64,000 nt of DNA from Litsea cubeba (taxonomy: Eukaryota; Streptophyta; Magnoliopsida; Laurales; Lauraceae), in the NCBI GenBank assembly GCA_012931725.1, contig CM022951.1, positions 23,554,144-23,618,143 on the forward strand. The letters run 5' to 3'. A program made the translations under genes and the position numbers. The first letter of the stretch is position 1; every line of letters starts with the position of its first letter. The notes beneath the pieces were generated by a model. It did not search any database, had not been told where the DNA came from, and saw only the letters and a list, made by a program, of their open reading frames with translations. Of this stretch, positions 32,091 through 43,480 are shown piece by piece.

Positions 32091-35000
32091 TAGAGGTGTC
32101 AATCTGGGCCGTGCCGGGCCGGGCCCAAAAGTTCTGGGGGCCGCCCAGCACGGCCCTAGTCGTGCCGTGCTGGGCCTGGCCCCAGTCGGGCCAAGGTAGT
32201 GCCGCCCGCGAGCGGCCCATGTTTTTTATTTTTATTTTTTTTTTGCGTTTTTTAAATTCTTGGACTTGGACCATTTTCATTAAAATAAAAAAATTAAAAG
32301 AGATAAACAAGTAGAATAACACTAATGATGTTTTGAAAAAATACATCAAATAAATTGTATTTCCTTGAAATTTAAGTTACAAAAGTTCAAAAAAATTACA
32401 AATTTGAAGTTTGAACTTGGATCAATATATATAATGAAATTCAAACCTTCTAATAAATGAAAAAAGATTTACAACTTTAAAAACCTATGATACATTCTAA
32501 AAAATAAATTAAAAGTTAAAAGCCTATTATACATTCTAAAAAAAATTATACTATGATATCTCTAACGCCGCTAGCTCGTCTTCTATCTCGATATGATCAT
32601 TATCGAGGTGTTGTTCTCTATCATGTGCTTGGTACCAATCCCGCAAGCACATGCAGGTCTCAACGGTTTCTTCTTGAAGCATAGTCCTCCTGGGGTCAAT
32701 AAGGCGCCCACTTGCACTAAATGCCTGCTCTGATGCAACTGTGGACGCTGGTATTGTTAATATATAATAGGCTATGGTGGAAAGCACGGGAAACTTATTT
32801 TCGAATGATTTCCACCATGCCAAAATATCAAAATCATCTTCATCATCATCTAATGTAACGGGATCGCTCCCCGAGTACATTGTCAATTCATTAAGGTTGT
32901 AAGATCCTCCGGAAGAAGATGAGTTACTTCCTTGAGATTTCCTCATAATACTCCAAATGACTTTCTTTTTTCCTTTATGTACTTGGGGAGGGCCTGTTGG
33001 GACCGTGGGTGCTATGGATCTACCTAATCAGGTAGCATATTCCAAAAAAAGTATTTCTAAATCTGCCTTAATTGTTGCTATATCATTTATATTAGTCGTA
33101 TTCATATTAGAGTTTATTTCATTAAGAATGGTCTCTACACCCTGTAATTTCAATATAGGGTCTAATACAGCAGCTATACAAAATGTTAAAGAAGCTAATC
33201 TCCAATATTGTGAAAACTTTTCCTCCATTTGTACGCACATAACTTGAAAATTTTGAAAATCTCTATACTTTTTAAAAGTAAGACTTATTTCATAAAAATG
33301 GGCTAAAGCTTGATTTGATGTGGGATAATATACCCCAAAAAAAAAATAATGTTGCATCATGAAAAACTTTTAAAAAATCTCTTATTATCTCAAGAATGGT
33401 CCATTTATCATCACTTATAAAAATATTTTCACGCTCCAAATAAAGTTGACAATATTGATTTAGTGCCATTTTATAGGCACATGATTCTTTTAACATTTTA
33501 TAGGTAAAGTTCCATCTATGTTTTACATCATATGATATTTCTTTGGTCTTAGATTCAAATTTATACATATGTCCCTCCACCATTGTTTTCGTGAGGGAGA
33601 ACAAAAAATGTATCCCACAATCCATTTAATAGTCTCTAAATCAGCTCTAATTAATTTCACCCCTACTTGTACGATAAGATTTATGACGTGGCATGCACAC
33701 TTATTGTGAAATAGATTTCCATTTAAATCAAGTTGAATCGATTGTTTTAATAAATCAGCTGCGACGTTGTTAGTGCTTGCATTATCTAAAGTTATAGAAA
33801 TTATTTTATTTTTAATTTTATATTCTCTAAGTTTTTCAAGGATGGTGGACCCTATCCTAGCACCAGTGTGTGAGAATTCTAGCATAGAAAATGCTATCAT
33901 TCTTTTCTGCATCACCCAATCACTATCAATATAATGTGATGTGATTGCAATGTACCCCAGATTTTATTTAGAGATCCATAAATTTGAAGTTAAAGCCACT
34001 TTTTCAGGTATATTTGTAAAAATATTTTTTAAATTCTCTTTTTCTTTCAAAAAGTATTTATTGCATCACTTCTAGCAGTATTTCTAGATATTTTTTGCCA
34101 TCCAGGATAAAAGGCGGACCTCAAAAATCTTTCAAAACATCGTTCTTCGGAAAGTATAAATGGTGACTTACTACTTATTATATACTTAATAAGTTGATAT
34201 CTAGCATTATTAGGGTCATAGTTGGAAACTCCTTAACCACCACATGAATATGTTTGAAAAAGTTGGGTTTGAATCATCCCACCTCTCTAACCCCCATCGC
34301 TAGTGGAGGCTGTTTGTTTTTTCAAATGGGTTTTCATATGTCTACTAAGGTGGCCAGTGCCGTTTGATGATTTGGCACTGAGGAGATCTTTGCAATATTT
34401 GCATTGTGCCTTCTCCTCTGTTCCTCCTTTGGGACATAGGACAGTAACTTTAGCAAAATGAGCCCATACAGGAGAAGTCAATCTTGTTTTTCTCTTCTTT
34501 TGGGTTGTAGAATCTTGGGGATCATTGCTTTTCTGTCCCTTGGTTTTGATCTAAATTAATAAATCCAGGATCTTCCTCATTTAGAGAGAAGTCAAGGTTG
34601 AAAGGTTGTGTTGGTCCAGCCAATGTTCTAAATAAAAGATTTAAAAAAAAACGTAAATAAATAATTATATATAATGTGTTTTTTGTGATAATTTATATAA
34701 GAAATGGGAGAAGATGAGACTTAATATATAATATTACTATGTATATTATTACTAAATAAAACTCAAAATTAAAGATAATAAATACCTTTATAAGAGAGGA
34801 GAGAGCTAATGGAGAAGTCCTTCCTATTTGAATCCTCCGCTTTAGAGAAGTCACCCTCACTTCTTATAAAACTTTGTAGAGAGTGCTTAGACACTTTAGA
34901 ATAAGACTTAAGAGATCTTAGAGCTTTAGAGGGAGTATGAGAGATGAGAGATTAGAGAGTAGATGTGTAGAGAAATGAGAAGAATGAGGGCTATTTATAG

Positions 35001-35390
35001 AATTTCTAAGTGATAAAATGACATAAAATACCCCCTCATATGACTGTTTTATAGCAGTTGTGGGGTATAATGGTAAAGAATGATCAAAAGACACTAATAC
35101 CCCCCTATTTGACTGTTTATAGCGGTTGGAGGGGGATTTTTCAAAAAAAGAGCCGTTGGGCACGGGCCGGGCCGTGCCGTGCCGCCCGCGGGCTCCGAGG
35201 CCCAGGCCCAGCACGACACGGTTTTGACGCCGAGCCGAGCTGCGGGCCTGGAAGGCTAGGCCCAGCACGGCCCATATTTCAACACGGGCCGGGCCGGGCC
35301 ACCCGTTGACCAAGTCAACGGGCCCAGGCACGGATTTACGGGCCGTGCTAGGGCTGAGCTTGGGCGGCACGGCCCAGATTGACACCTCTA
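32091..35390 (-). mobile_element. hAT-family DNA transposon (3.3 kb) with transposase remnant
   Basis: The ends TAGAGGTGTCAATCTGGGCC (left) and the complement of GGCCCAGATTGACACCTCTA (right) are perfect inverted repeats over about 20 bp. A perfect 8-bp duplication CCTGTACA flanks them (32083-32090 and 35391-35398). GC-rich subterminal blocks repeat GGCCGTGC, GGGCCGGGCC and CCAGCACGGCC, in sharp contrast to the AT-rich interior. Transposase pieces lie on the minus strand. Eight-bp duplication, BED finger and hAT dimerisation domain all fit the hAT superfamily. Confidence 0.95.
32551..34481 (-). pseudogene. hAT transposase (BED finger, catalytic core, dimerisation), broken
   Basis: On the minus strand: BED zinc finger at 34481-34287 (VWAHFAKV, CKYCKDLLSAKSSNGTGHLS, RHMKTH); catalytic part at 33915-33523 (IISITLDNASTNNVAADLL, FHNKCACHVINLIVQVG); DUF4413-like part at 33360-33028; C-terminal dimerisation domain at 32946-32551 (FDILAWWKSFENKFPVLSTI, PASTVASEQAFSASGRLIDP). 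The pieces lie in three frames, and stops fill the gap between the finger and the core, so no functional enzyme is encoded. Confidence 0.92.
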
Positions 35391-35398
35391 CCTGTACA

Positions 35399-35665
35399 CA
35401 ATGCCATAGGGCCCACAACTTCGTTTTATTATGTGACTGAGGCAAAATATCAGTTTCAACGAATAATACTGTCCATCCGTGCTATGCACAGAACCACTAA
35501 ATGCACAGACTCATACGTATTATTTTTATTAAATAATTTAATTAGTAAAAGTTGAGTCATTTTTTATGACTCATATCACTCATACGTGATATTCTAGTAT
35601 GCATAACTAAACCCTAATAGTACATTGTAATCATCATAATTTTTTACTAAAACCCATAATTAAAT
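35399..35665. other. Intergenic, no feature seen
   Basis: This short flank lies between the hAT element and the tandem repeats. Confidence 0.4.
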
Positions 35666-35668
35666 GAG

Positions 35669-36225
35669 TGGGCCTAATCTCATGCATGTGTCTCTCACAG
35701 GCTCGCAGTTAGACCCAGTACCCAATTTCTTAAGTTGTTTTATTTGGAAATGCACTAAATCCAAGAATTTCAAAATATAAGTTATTAGGCCTAATATCAT
35801 GCTTAGGTATCTAATATAATTAATCACATGCTTACAGTTAGACCCAGTACCCAATTCGTTAAGTTGTTTTATTTAGTTCATATATAGAAATTAAAGATCA
35901 TTAATTTTGAGCAATTTATGATATTCTAGCATTCATAACAAAACCCTATTACTACATTGTATTCATCATAATTTTTTACTCAAAGCCATAATCAAATTAG
36001 TGGACCTAATATTATGCCTGGGTCTCTAAATAATCACAGGCTTGCAGTTAGACCTCATCCGAATTCCTTAAGTTATCTTATTTGGAAAGGCACTTAATCC
36101 AAGAATTTCAAAATTTAAATTTGTGGGCCTAATATCATGCCTGGGTATCTAATTAATCACAGGCTTATAGTTAGACCCAATAACCAACCCCTTCAGTTGT
36201 TTTATTTGGAAAGGCACTAAACATA
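35669..36225. repeat. Four imperfect repeats of about 115-125 bp
   Basis: Each unit has GGGCCTAAT(A)TCATGC, then CAGGCTTGCAGTTAGACCC, then AAGTTGTTTTATTTGGAAA. Units begin near 35669, 35785, 36000 and 36124. The spacing is uneven because other sequence lies between units 2 and 3. Non-coding. Confidence 0.75.
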
Positions 36226-37180
36226 TGTCATTTTTGGTTTATCACCAGTAAATATTTAGCAACTTAAACTTTGAATTGAGATTAGATCGAGAGATATTTA
36301 TTTGGAGTCCATAAAATAAAATTTTATAATTTGTAAACATAAGCATGGATTGAAAATTTAAAAAATACACACTAAGAAAGATACAAAAATTTAAACATAA
36401 CCCTTATATCATTTTTAGTAGATCTTGTAATAAAAATAAATAAATAAATCAACGCCTCATATTGTATTCCATCTATTTTGATATTATTGTATGGAGTAGT
36501 AGAAAAGATTACCTTATTCTATGAAAATGATGTATTTATTGCTCGGACGGCTTGCAAATAGGAATACTGATTCACCCATTTTCCAACTTCTAGTATGAGG
36601 TGTGAGGATGGGTTTTTTCTTAGAGCCTTGATGGTCTGATCACTGATGATATAGTTAACTGCTATAGATTTGGAAAAAATAAAAAAAATCAATAGCTCGT
36701 CAAGAACATGTCAAAAACATTGCTGATATGGAGTCCCACTCTTTTATTTTTCCAACCCATCAAGTTTAGATGGAGGTGCAAAAACGTGACTGTTTTATTT
36801 TTCCCTTCCTGACATGCCCTCTCCCTGCTCATGGTGCTGGATGGCCCATGCCTTTTAATTAAATATGACTGTTGACTAAAGACAATAAAAAATACAATCC
36901 CCTGATCAGATCGCCCATTCGGTCCCATAGTTCAAGACACCCAAATAATTTTTTATTATTCAAACATGCCCTCTCCCTGATCAAGGTGCTGGATGGCCCA
37001 GGCCTCCACGCCTGACAAATCCAGCCCAGTCATTCGAAGTTACATCTGGGTGGCAGGATATTGGGTCATCCAGCCCTGTTGAGCTTGTTTGGATATGAGG
37101 ACCCAAGTTGTTTGTTAGGGGAATTTGAATTTATTTAAGTGTTTGGTTCTGATTATTAAGGGTATTTGGTTGGAGGATTC
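36226..37180. other. Intergenic with a short repeated phrase
   Basis: GGTGCTGGATGGCCCA occurs near 36833 and 36988, each after CATGCCCTCTCCCTG. No gene was seen. Confidence 0.5.
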
Positions 37181-37182
37181 AG

Positions 37183-37525
37183 TGAGGGCTGATTTTCTTA
37201 CGTGATACCGGGGACCCAGGTGGGCCACTCGATGACCATCTGTTCCGTGGATATGAAGGAGGACCCCATGGGCGACCCAGTAAGTGGTGGACCTGTGCGA
37301 GGTGGGCCCTGTTTGGCCCACCATATAGTGTCTGATTAGAGAGAGGGAGAGGACGTGTTTTAGGAAGCATTTTATTATCTAATGGGAGGATTCGGTGAGG
37401 GCTTGATTTTCTTGCGTTGATACCGGGACCCAAGTGGGCCACCCGATGACCCATTTGATCCGTGGATTCGAAGGAGGACCCACGGGTGACACAGCAGGTG
37501 GTGGACCCGTGCGATGTGAGCCTTG
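37183..37525. repeat. Two-copy repeat, about 210-bp period
   Basis: The block from GAGGGCTGATTTTCTTACG to GGTGGACCTGTGCGA (37183-37310) recurs at 37394-37525 with about 85-90% identity by eye. It is followed by the dispersed repeat also seen near 30.83 kb. Confidence 0.8.
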
Positions 37526-37584
37526 TATGTTCATCTTGAGAATTCGGACTTGAGATGAATACATTCATATGTTAAATATATATA

Positions 37585-37717
37585 ACCTTAAATGACCTAA
37601 ATACCCCTAATTTGACAATTCTTTTGCAGTTGGGAGGTGTATAATCATCAAAAGTGGTGAAATGACACAAACCTCCCCAATTTGACCGTTTATAACTCTT
37701 TTTTTTTTTTTTGGGTT

Positions 37718-37749
<32 letters not shown>

Positions 37750-37990
37750 ACCTCGAGTTTTGTAAGTGAAAAAATGACCATTGGGCCGGCCCAGCACGAC
37801 ACAAGAACCCTTTCATGGCAGGCCGTTTCCGTGCCATGGCCTAGGGACCCTTGGCCTAGCACGGCACGATCAACTCAGTCAAAGGGCCGAGCACGGCCTA
37901 GGCACGATTTTTTTTGTGCACAGCCCGTCCCACTTTAAACCCCTAGGTTGGCCGACCCATGGTCCGGTCCACAGCAATTCTCCCCGCCTT
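37585..37990. mobile_element. Decayed relative of the 32-35 kb hAT element
   Basis: The order of phrases (ATACCCCTAATTTGAC, TTTGCAGTTGGGAGGTGTAT, AATTTGACCGTTTATA, then GGGCCGGCCCAGCACGAC and CGAGCACGGCC) parallels the right-hand subterminal region of the hAT element at 35.03-35.3 kb. TIRs and target duplications are lost. A (G)28 run at 37718-37745 interrupts it. Confidence 0.6.
37718..37745. repeat. Homopolymer (G)28
   Basis: A run of 28 G follows a T14 run almost directly, in the hAT remnant. The length is sensitive to sequencing error. Confidence 0.85.
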
Positions 37991-38509
37991 GGAGAGAACC
38001 CGACCTCGAGTTTTGTAAGTGTTCACTTGGATAAAAAAATTAATCACACAAGCTTTTAGTTTTTCTTTCGATCTTTATTTTCTATACATGTGTTGGAAAG
38101 CTTGATGCAATATTTTCCTCCACATAGAAGTAGATTGGGGTTGTCGCTTCTTTAAATTTTGCATTTAGCTCAAATGTATGATTTGCCCATTACAAACTTC
38201 AACGGTAGAATCTGCCATATCTGAGTGCAATCTTTAGGTTTCTATCGTAAATCCCCAAAGATAATATCAATGTGGAGGACTTCAACTATTGGCTCTTCCT
38301 GTGACCCCTTCTAAATATTATAGTTTTTCTCTAATGATTCATTTGATTTTTCTGAACGTGGCATTATATTAGATCCATCAGATCACAGTCTTTAATGTTT
38401 GCTTATCCTTCTTCTTCATCAACTTTTTGTGACTTGTGACTAACACTACTTTCATCAATATCATATGTAGACATCAAATTAGTACCAATGCCTTTATTCC
38501 TTCCGAAGG

Positions 38510-38675
38510 ATTATGCATGCAAAAGGTCTACTTGGACATACTTTTTGACATGAATCTTGGACAAACCCCTATGTTACCCCATGAATATCACTGATATTCA
38601 TGGGGTAACATAGGGTTTTGTCCAAGGTTCATGCCAAAAGGTATGTCCAGGTAGCATTACTCGCATGCATGATAC
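38510..38675. repeat. Near-perfect inverted repeat (about 76-bp arms or longer, 1-2 nt loop)
   Basis: The left arm GCATGCAAAAGGTCTACTTG through CCCCATGAATATCA (38515-38590) pairs with TGATATTCATGGGG through CGCATGC (38592-38668). Only a handful of mismatches occur and the loop is about one base. Any transcript would fold into a long hairpin. It could be a MITE or a young small-RNA locus. No TIR/TSD signature was found. Confidence 0.85.
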
Positions 38676-38879
38676 ATCTTTCGAATTCATTGTGAGATTT
38701 TCATTCCTTTAATCTTGCACAGGAGTGCCATCTTTGACTTTTTTACAATGAATTTTCATTTTGTGAGTGCAGGCAGAACTTCTTCAAGTTCCTATTCCCT
38801 TTTGTTCCTTCTTGACTCTCCTTGTTGATAATCCATAATAGCTCAAAGTCAATATCTAATAGTTCTCCTTCTCTTTCTG

Positions 38880-39290
38880 GGGTAAGTATTAATTATTGTA
38901 GTTCACTAGAAATTCACTTTGGATAATAGATTCCACATGTATTGGAAACTGACATTGTGGCATGTGAGACCGTCTAAACATATGCATATGGAATGCTTCT
39001 AAGTCTACCCCTTGACTGTTATAACAACGATTCTTATTCTCCAATATGGCTGGCCGCAATCCTCTAATATAACGAACCAAATCATGTATCTCGTCCTCCT
39101 CTCTAGTTCACATTTCTTGAAATTTACGGGGTATATTCATCAACTATTAAGTCATTTTGACTAAATTAAGAAATTGCTTTAAGTAGAACTCATTCTCAAA
39201 TGTTCAAAAATTCTCATGATAACTTGGATCCAGGGTATCAAATTTAACTCCGTTTTGAAGAATGTACTTACTGTGTAGATTGGATTAATT
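38880..39290 (-). pseudogene. Gypsy-type Gag remnant
   Basis: Minus-strand pieces in shifting frames read DTLDPSYHENF, IPRKFQEM, TREEDEIHDLVRYIRGLRPA and ILENKNRCYNSQGVDLEAF. The order and spacing match the retrotransposon Gag family (EYxxxFxxL then RYIxGLRPxI). Several stops are present and no other retroelement domain is nearby. Confidence 0.55.
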
Positions 39291-39550
39291 AAGAGTACGT
39301 TGGTGAAGATGGATCATCAACCGAAGTTTCGATATCTTTAATATCAACAAAATTAATCGAAACCATTTACTTTGGTTAATTGGATATTAGCAATGTGTGG
39401 TTCTAAAGTAAACAGATTGATTGCTTAGCTCTATTGTTGGCGTCACTTATAGTTCCAAGTCAACCCAGTATAAACTGACTGATCCACGGTTAGTGCTTGA
39501 CAACTAGACTTTGGGAAGCATGAGCAGCACAAACGAAAAAAAAAACTTTA

Positions 39551-40637
39551 GGGCACGTTTGATAACTGTCCTCGCCGCGAATTTCTGTCGGTTTTCCGCG
39601 ATCGCGTAGAAAATCCACGTTTGGATCCATGTGGAAAAGCTCTTTGAGGATGCAAGGAATGCCTTGTTTCCAAATATTCTTGAGGTCGGACCTCCCCAGG
39701 TCGGATGCGCAGAATCCATCGAATGAGAGAAAGGCGGAGCTACAGTGATTCTGGACGGGTAACATATGGCAGACCGATTTTTCCATTTTTTTTGTTTTTA
39801 TAGGCCCCACAATCAAGATCTGAACCGATGATTGTGTAAGAAGGTCCATAACGGCTATGTCCCAAAATTTCAGCCGTTGATTCATCCTAGATCATGAGAT
39901 ATTTGCAAAACCATCTAAACAGTGATGATAAGAGACTGTGATGGTAAGGTACAGTGACTGTGACAGTAATGTGGCCCTAATAAGTTTTTGCTTTGGGAAT
40001 GTACCTTTTAGATTCCCTAATCAAGTTTCAAACAATTAGTCACCTTTAAAAACTCCAAAACGGCCACCTCACCAAATATCAGCCGTTAAATCATCATAAT
40101 ACTCGAGATATGTGTTAATTCATCATTATTGTTCACAATAAATGCACAGTGATGCCAAAATAGTCCCTTTTTTTTCGATTTTTTTATTTTTGTGGGGTCC
40201 ACAGTCAAGATCGGAACCGTTCATTATTTCGGTAAGGTCAGGCACGGCAAGGTGATCAAATTTCAGCCGTTGATTCATCTTATATCTCGAGGTATCTTCC
40301 AAAACGTCATTAATGTTCAAAGAAAATGCATACCGGTGAAAAATAGTCCTTTTTTCAGTTTTTTTGTTTCTGTGGGGTTCACAATCAAGATTGGAACCGT
40401 TCATTATTTCGGGAAGGTCGGGCACAGCAAGGTGATCAAATTTCAGCCGTTGATTCATCTTATATCTTGAGATATCTTCCAAAATGTCATTAATATTCAA
40501 AGAAAATGCATACTGATGCCAAAACAATCCAAACATGGAACTCTTTGGCAAGGAATCATACATGATTCTTTGGAGATGGAGAGAATCCTCTAAACCGAGG
40601 ATTTCTCTCCTAGCATGGACTGTTGTCAAACGTCACC
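39551..40637. mobile_element. PIF/Harbinger-like non-autonomous element with internal tandem repeats
   Basis: The ends GGGCACGTTTGATAACTGTCC (left) and the complement of GGACTGTTGTCAAACGTCACC (right) are inverted repeats. TTA flanks both (39548-39550 and 40638-40640). The interior has units containing CAAGATCGGAACCGTTCATT and TTTCAGCCGTTGATTCATCT; two are spaced exactly 180 bp (40201 and 40381) and a diverged one lies near 39810. No transposase is present; ORFs across the repeats are by-products. Confidence 0.7.
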
Positions 40638-40742
40638 TTAGAATGATTTGTTCTCCTGATGCGGTTTGTCAAAGATGGTAGCAGAAGGGGAGAGGTAGTA
40701 ACCCCACATGTAGTGTTTCCTGTCACAATGTCTTTTTTTTTT

Positions 40743-41335
40743 AGAAAATCTAAAAAAAGTATAAAATTCTTGCCTTGTTTTCAAAAAAGGGCATGAAGAC
40801 TTGAGTAATTTAGATAAATATAATTTTTTTTACAGTTCTTTCAATCAAGTCCTATCCATAACATTTTTTTAAGAAATGACAAAACTGCCCTTATATCATT
40901 TTTTAAAATTTACTCTTAATAAATCATCATTATCATCATCATCAAAGACTTATCCAAACTATGTTGGGGTCCGCAAAATGATCAAATTCAAACCAAATGA
41001 CCTAGTGGGGGCCACTTCACCTACGGATGGTTAAAAAAGGAGATTTCAAATGATTAAAAAACTAACTTGATTAAATAATTATGATCATTAAAATCAAAAT
41101 AGCTAGTTTTAGGGAGAAAAGAGGTTAAGATAATACGAAAAGCCCATCACAATCAACGATATTTTGTCATTTCTCAAAAAAAAAAAACACACTTATGGAG
41201 AGGACTTGATTGCAATAAATGCGGAAAACTTTTATATATTTAAATATTCATATATGTTTTTGAAAATAAGCCAAAAAGTTTTATACCTTTTTTGAAAAAA
41301 GGCAAGAATTTAATACCTCATTTGAAATTTCTCTC
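40743..41335. mobile_element. Long-TIR element (about 115-bp inverted arms)
   Basis: The left arm (GTATAAAATTCTTGCCTT, then TTTCAATCAAGTCCTATCC) is inverted at the right end (GGAGAGGACTTGATTGCAAT, then AAGGCAAGAATTTAATACC). The interior is AT-rich and non-coding. A second, partial copy lies at 18.56-18.9 kb. Confidence 0.65.
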
Positions 41336-41359
41336 TTTTTTACGCTCTTCGTCCCTGCA

Positions 41360-41470
41360 GAAGAAGAAAAGGAGTTCCACTCTCTCCTCTCGATGATGGA
41401 GTCGCCGCTAGCAACAACCACTGCGACGATGGAGTTTTGCTGAGGCGAAGAGGGATCTATCTGTTCTCAG
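41360..41470 (+). other. Candidate non-coding first exon
   Basis: This C/T- and GA-rich stretch (GTTCCACTCTCTCCTCTCG) ends in TTCTCAG|GTTTCACG, a donor-like site. It holds a 17-codon upstream ORF (MMESPLATTTATMEFC). It could be the first exon of the DIR17-like gene at 53.5 kb across a 12-kb transposon-filled intron, or of a gene now lost. Only sequence flavour supports it. Confidence 0.25.
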
Positions 41471-41620
41471 GTTTCACGCTACTCATCCGTCTCCTTCTTC
41501 TCTCTCTCTCTTTTTTCTTTTGGCCTGGCTAAATCAGGGAGCAATAGGGAATTTTGGGGTTTTGTTATTTTCTTTTGGTTGTGGGGAGGTGTCGGTTGGT
41601 TTGGGGTTGGGGTCTTTAGG

Positions 41621-41850
41621 GATTTGGGGCTTTTCTGGATCTGGGATTTCAAAAAATCTTGGTGGGGGAAGGGGGGTTCTTGAGATGGGTTTGGGTTGCC
41701 ATTTGGGGCTTTTCTGGGTCTGGGATTTCGAAAAATCTTGGTGGGGAAGGGGGTTCTTGAGATGGGTTTGGGTTGCGATTTGGGGCTTTTCTGGGTCTGG
41801 GATTTCAAAAAATCTTGGTGGGGAAGGGGGTTCTTGAGAGGGCTTTGGGG
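41621..41850. repeat. Three-copy minisatellite, period 77-79 bp
   Basis: ATTTGGGGCTTTTCTGG begins units at 41622, 41701 and 41778, each containing AAAAATCTTGGTGGGG. The proline-rich 147-codon frame on the opposite strand is a by-product of this repeat. Confidence 0.85.
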
Positions 41851-41879
41851 TTTTCGTAGGGGTTGGGTGATGGGGATGG

Positions 41880-43204
41880 GGTCTTGAGAGTTTGGGTTAA
41901 TTGGAATTAGGATTTTAACCAAGGAAGGATGGAGATGAGGCTCTGCTTCGGTTTGGGTGGTGCTGGAATTCGGATTAGGTTCGAACTAGCATCAAAGCCC
42001 ATCCGATGCATGGTAAAGTCTCAAACAACATGAATGGTTAATTAGAGCTAATGAATAGATAATTATCGATTTAATAAAAAAAAAACCCTGAAATCAATCA
42101 AGTTCTTATATGAAAAATAATGACTAAAATAGTCTGAACATAAAGCGTGCATGACTGATGTATTTTATGAACAACTATTTAACCAGATTGGAGTAGATTT
42201 AAAGGTGGGGACTTTGAAGGGCCTTTATAATGTACTCAAAGAATGGCTTGTCTGGGTAGTGAAATCATTTCTTTAAAGCATATGTCTAATTCAAAAGGAG
42301 TCCAGATACTAATGAAGCTTTCTGTGGTGCCTAGTTATAAAAATAAATAAATAAATAAAATGCTTAAAATCAATTTCCCATGCTTGCATCAAGTGTCACA
42401 AAAAAGTTCACTTAAATGGGATTTAGGCCTAACATCTGATCAATTATTGGAGACATAAGGAAAATGTCATGAAAAATTCATATATGGTGATAGGTAGGTG
42501 ACGTAGGTCTGTATCTCGTCTTCTTTCTTGCTTTCTTAGGCACAAAACAAATGGAAGGTCTGATACCATTGGTGTACGAGGCAATCAAGGAGAACAACAC
42601 TCGCCAGAAATACAAATGTTTGTCAAAGGGCCCAGGGGCAAAGCTTTCATGTGGCTGAGTTCGACACTCATGTTAACAGTCATCCATATCTGACTCCCTC
42701 CCCAACGCCGAGAAGGTCCATGAAGGACCCATGGATCACCGGCAATGCAAGTCTGCTAATCACATGTTCTCTAGCAGGTACTTATTGCCTGTGAGGAAAA
42801 AGGAAGAAACATTTCTATCAAGGGAAGCGATTGGTTTTAGAATGCTCCCCGTTTCTCATATCGGGGAATGAATTTCTCTGCCTCTTTGTTCATATGTATA
42901 GCCTGTGAAAAGACGCATTCAAACTTGAAAGCAGGGGTGGTGGTTTTAGTTTCGGTAAGGATGAGACTTAAGAGATGTCAGGGAGAGTTTTTAGGGGAGA
43001 ATACTAATGGAAAGTGTCATATCCTTTTTGAAGAGACGAAGCGGTTTAAAGAGGATATATGCCAATGTGCTGACGTGGCTTAAGGAAAGAGTGATTTGGG
43101 ATATTTTTTTCTCAACCGTTATTTAGCTTTCAAGAGAAAGAATTGGGTTAAGGTTTTGATTTCGGGATTTGGGAAATAGGGTGTGGTTGGTCATTTGACG
43201 GTTG
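41880..43204. other. Intergenic, no clear gene
   Basis: TCTGATACCATTGGTGT near 42560 reads on the minus strand as a Met-tRNA type primer-binding site (TGGTATCAGAC) next to a TG/CA end, so a piece of another LTR element may start near 42573. Nothing else was recognised. Confidence 0.35.
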
Positions 43205-43260
43205 GTTGGTGTTATGGTAATTCTTTGTGAAGGATTTTGAGGTGATTTTCTCCTCGCTAT

Positions 43261-43480
43261 TGTTACGGACATAACCAATACACCAAAAGCCCCATGAACG
43301 ATGGAACGCGTCGAATCAAGTATTATAACTATTTAGGACCGTAACAGACCACCTTTCCTTCGTCGAACCGGTCGGCTTTGATACCAAATGTTATGCAGCT
43401 AACCAATACGCGAAAAGCCACAAGACTATGGAACACAAGAGGCATCAAATAAAGTCTTATAACTATTTAAGTCTGTAACA
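43261..43480 (-). mobile_element. TRIM (miniature LTR retrotransposon), 220 bp in total
   Basis: Two short LTR-like repeats, 43261-43346 (86 bp) and 43389-43480 (92 bp), both begin TGTTA and end TAACA and share ACCAATAC, AAAAGCC, ATGGAAC and TTATAACTATTTA. They enclose only 42 bp, which on the minus strand reads TTTGGTATCAAAGCCGACC (Met-tRNA primer-binding site next to the LTR) and GAAGGAAAGGTGGTC (polypurine tract). A perfect 5-bp duplication GCTAT lies at 43256-43260 and 43481-43485. The intact gypsy LTR at 51320 lacks this segment, confirming an insertion. It is well below the size usually reported for plant TRIMs. Confidence 0.88.

Noticed and set aside
34918..35445. 175-codon minus-strand frame
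   Set aside because: It runs out through the hAT subterminal repeats and TIR; composition is that of the GC-rich repeat, not a protein.
35669..36225. A CRISPR-like array
   Set aside because: Repeats are long, diverged and unevenly spaced, in a plant genome with no cas genes.
40126..40629. 167-codon minus-strand frame with internal repeats
   Set aside because: It arises from the 180-bp tandem repeats of a non-autonomous transposon.
41479..41922. 147-codon proline/lysine-rich minus-strand frame
   Set aside because: By-product of the 77-79 bp minisatellite and CT-rich DNA; no start context or homology.
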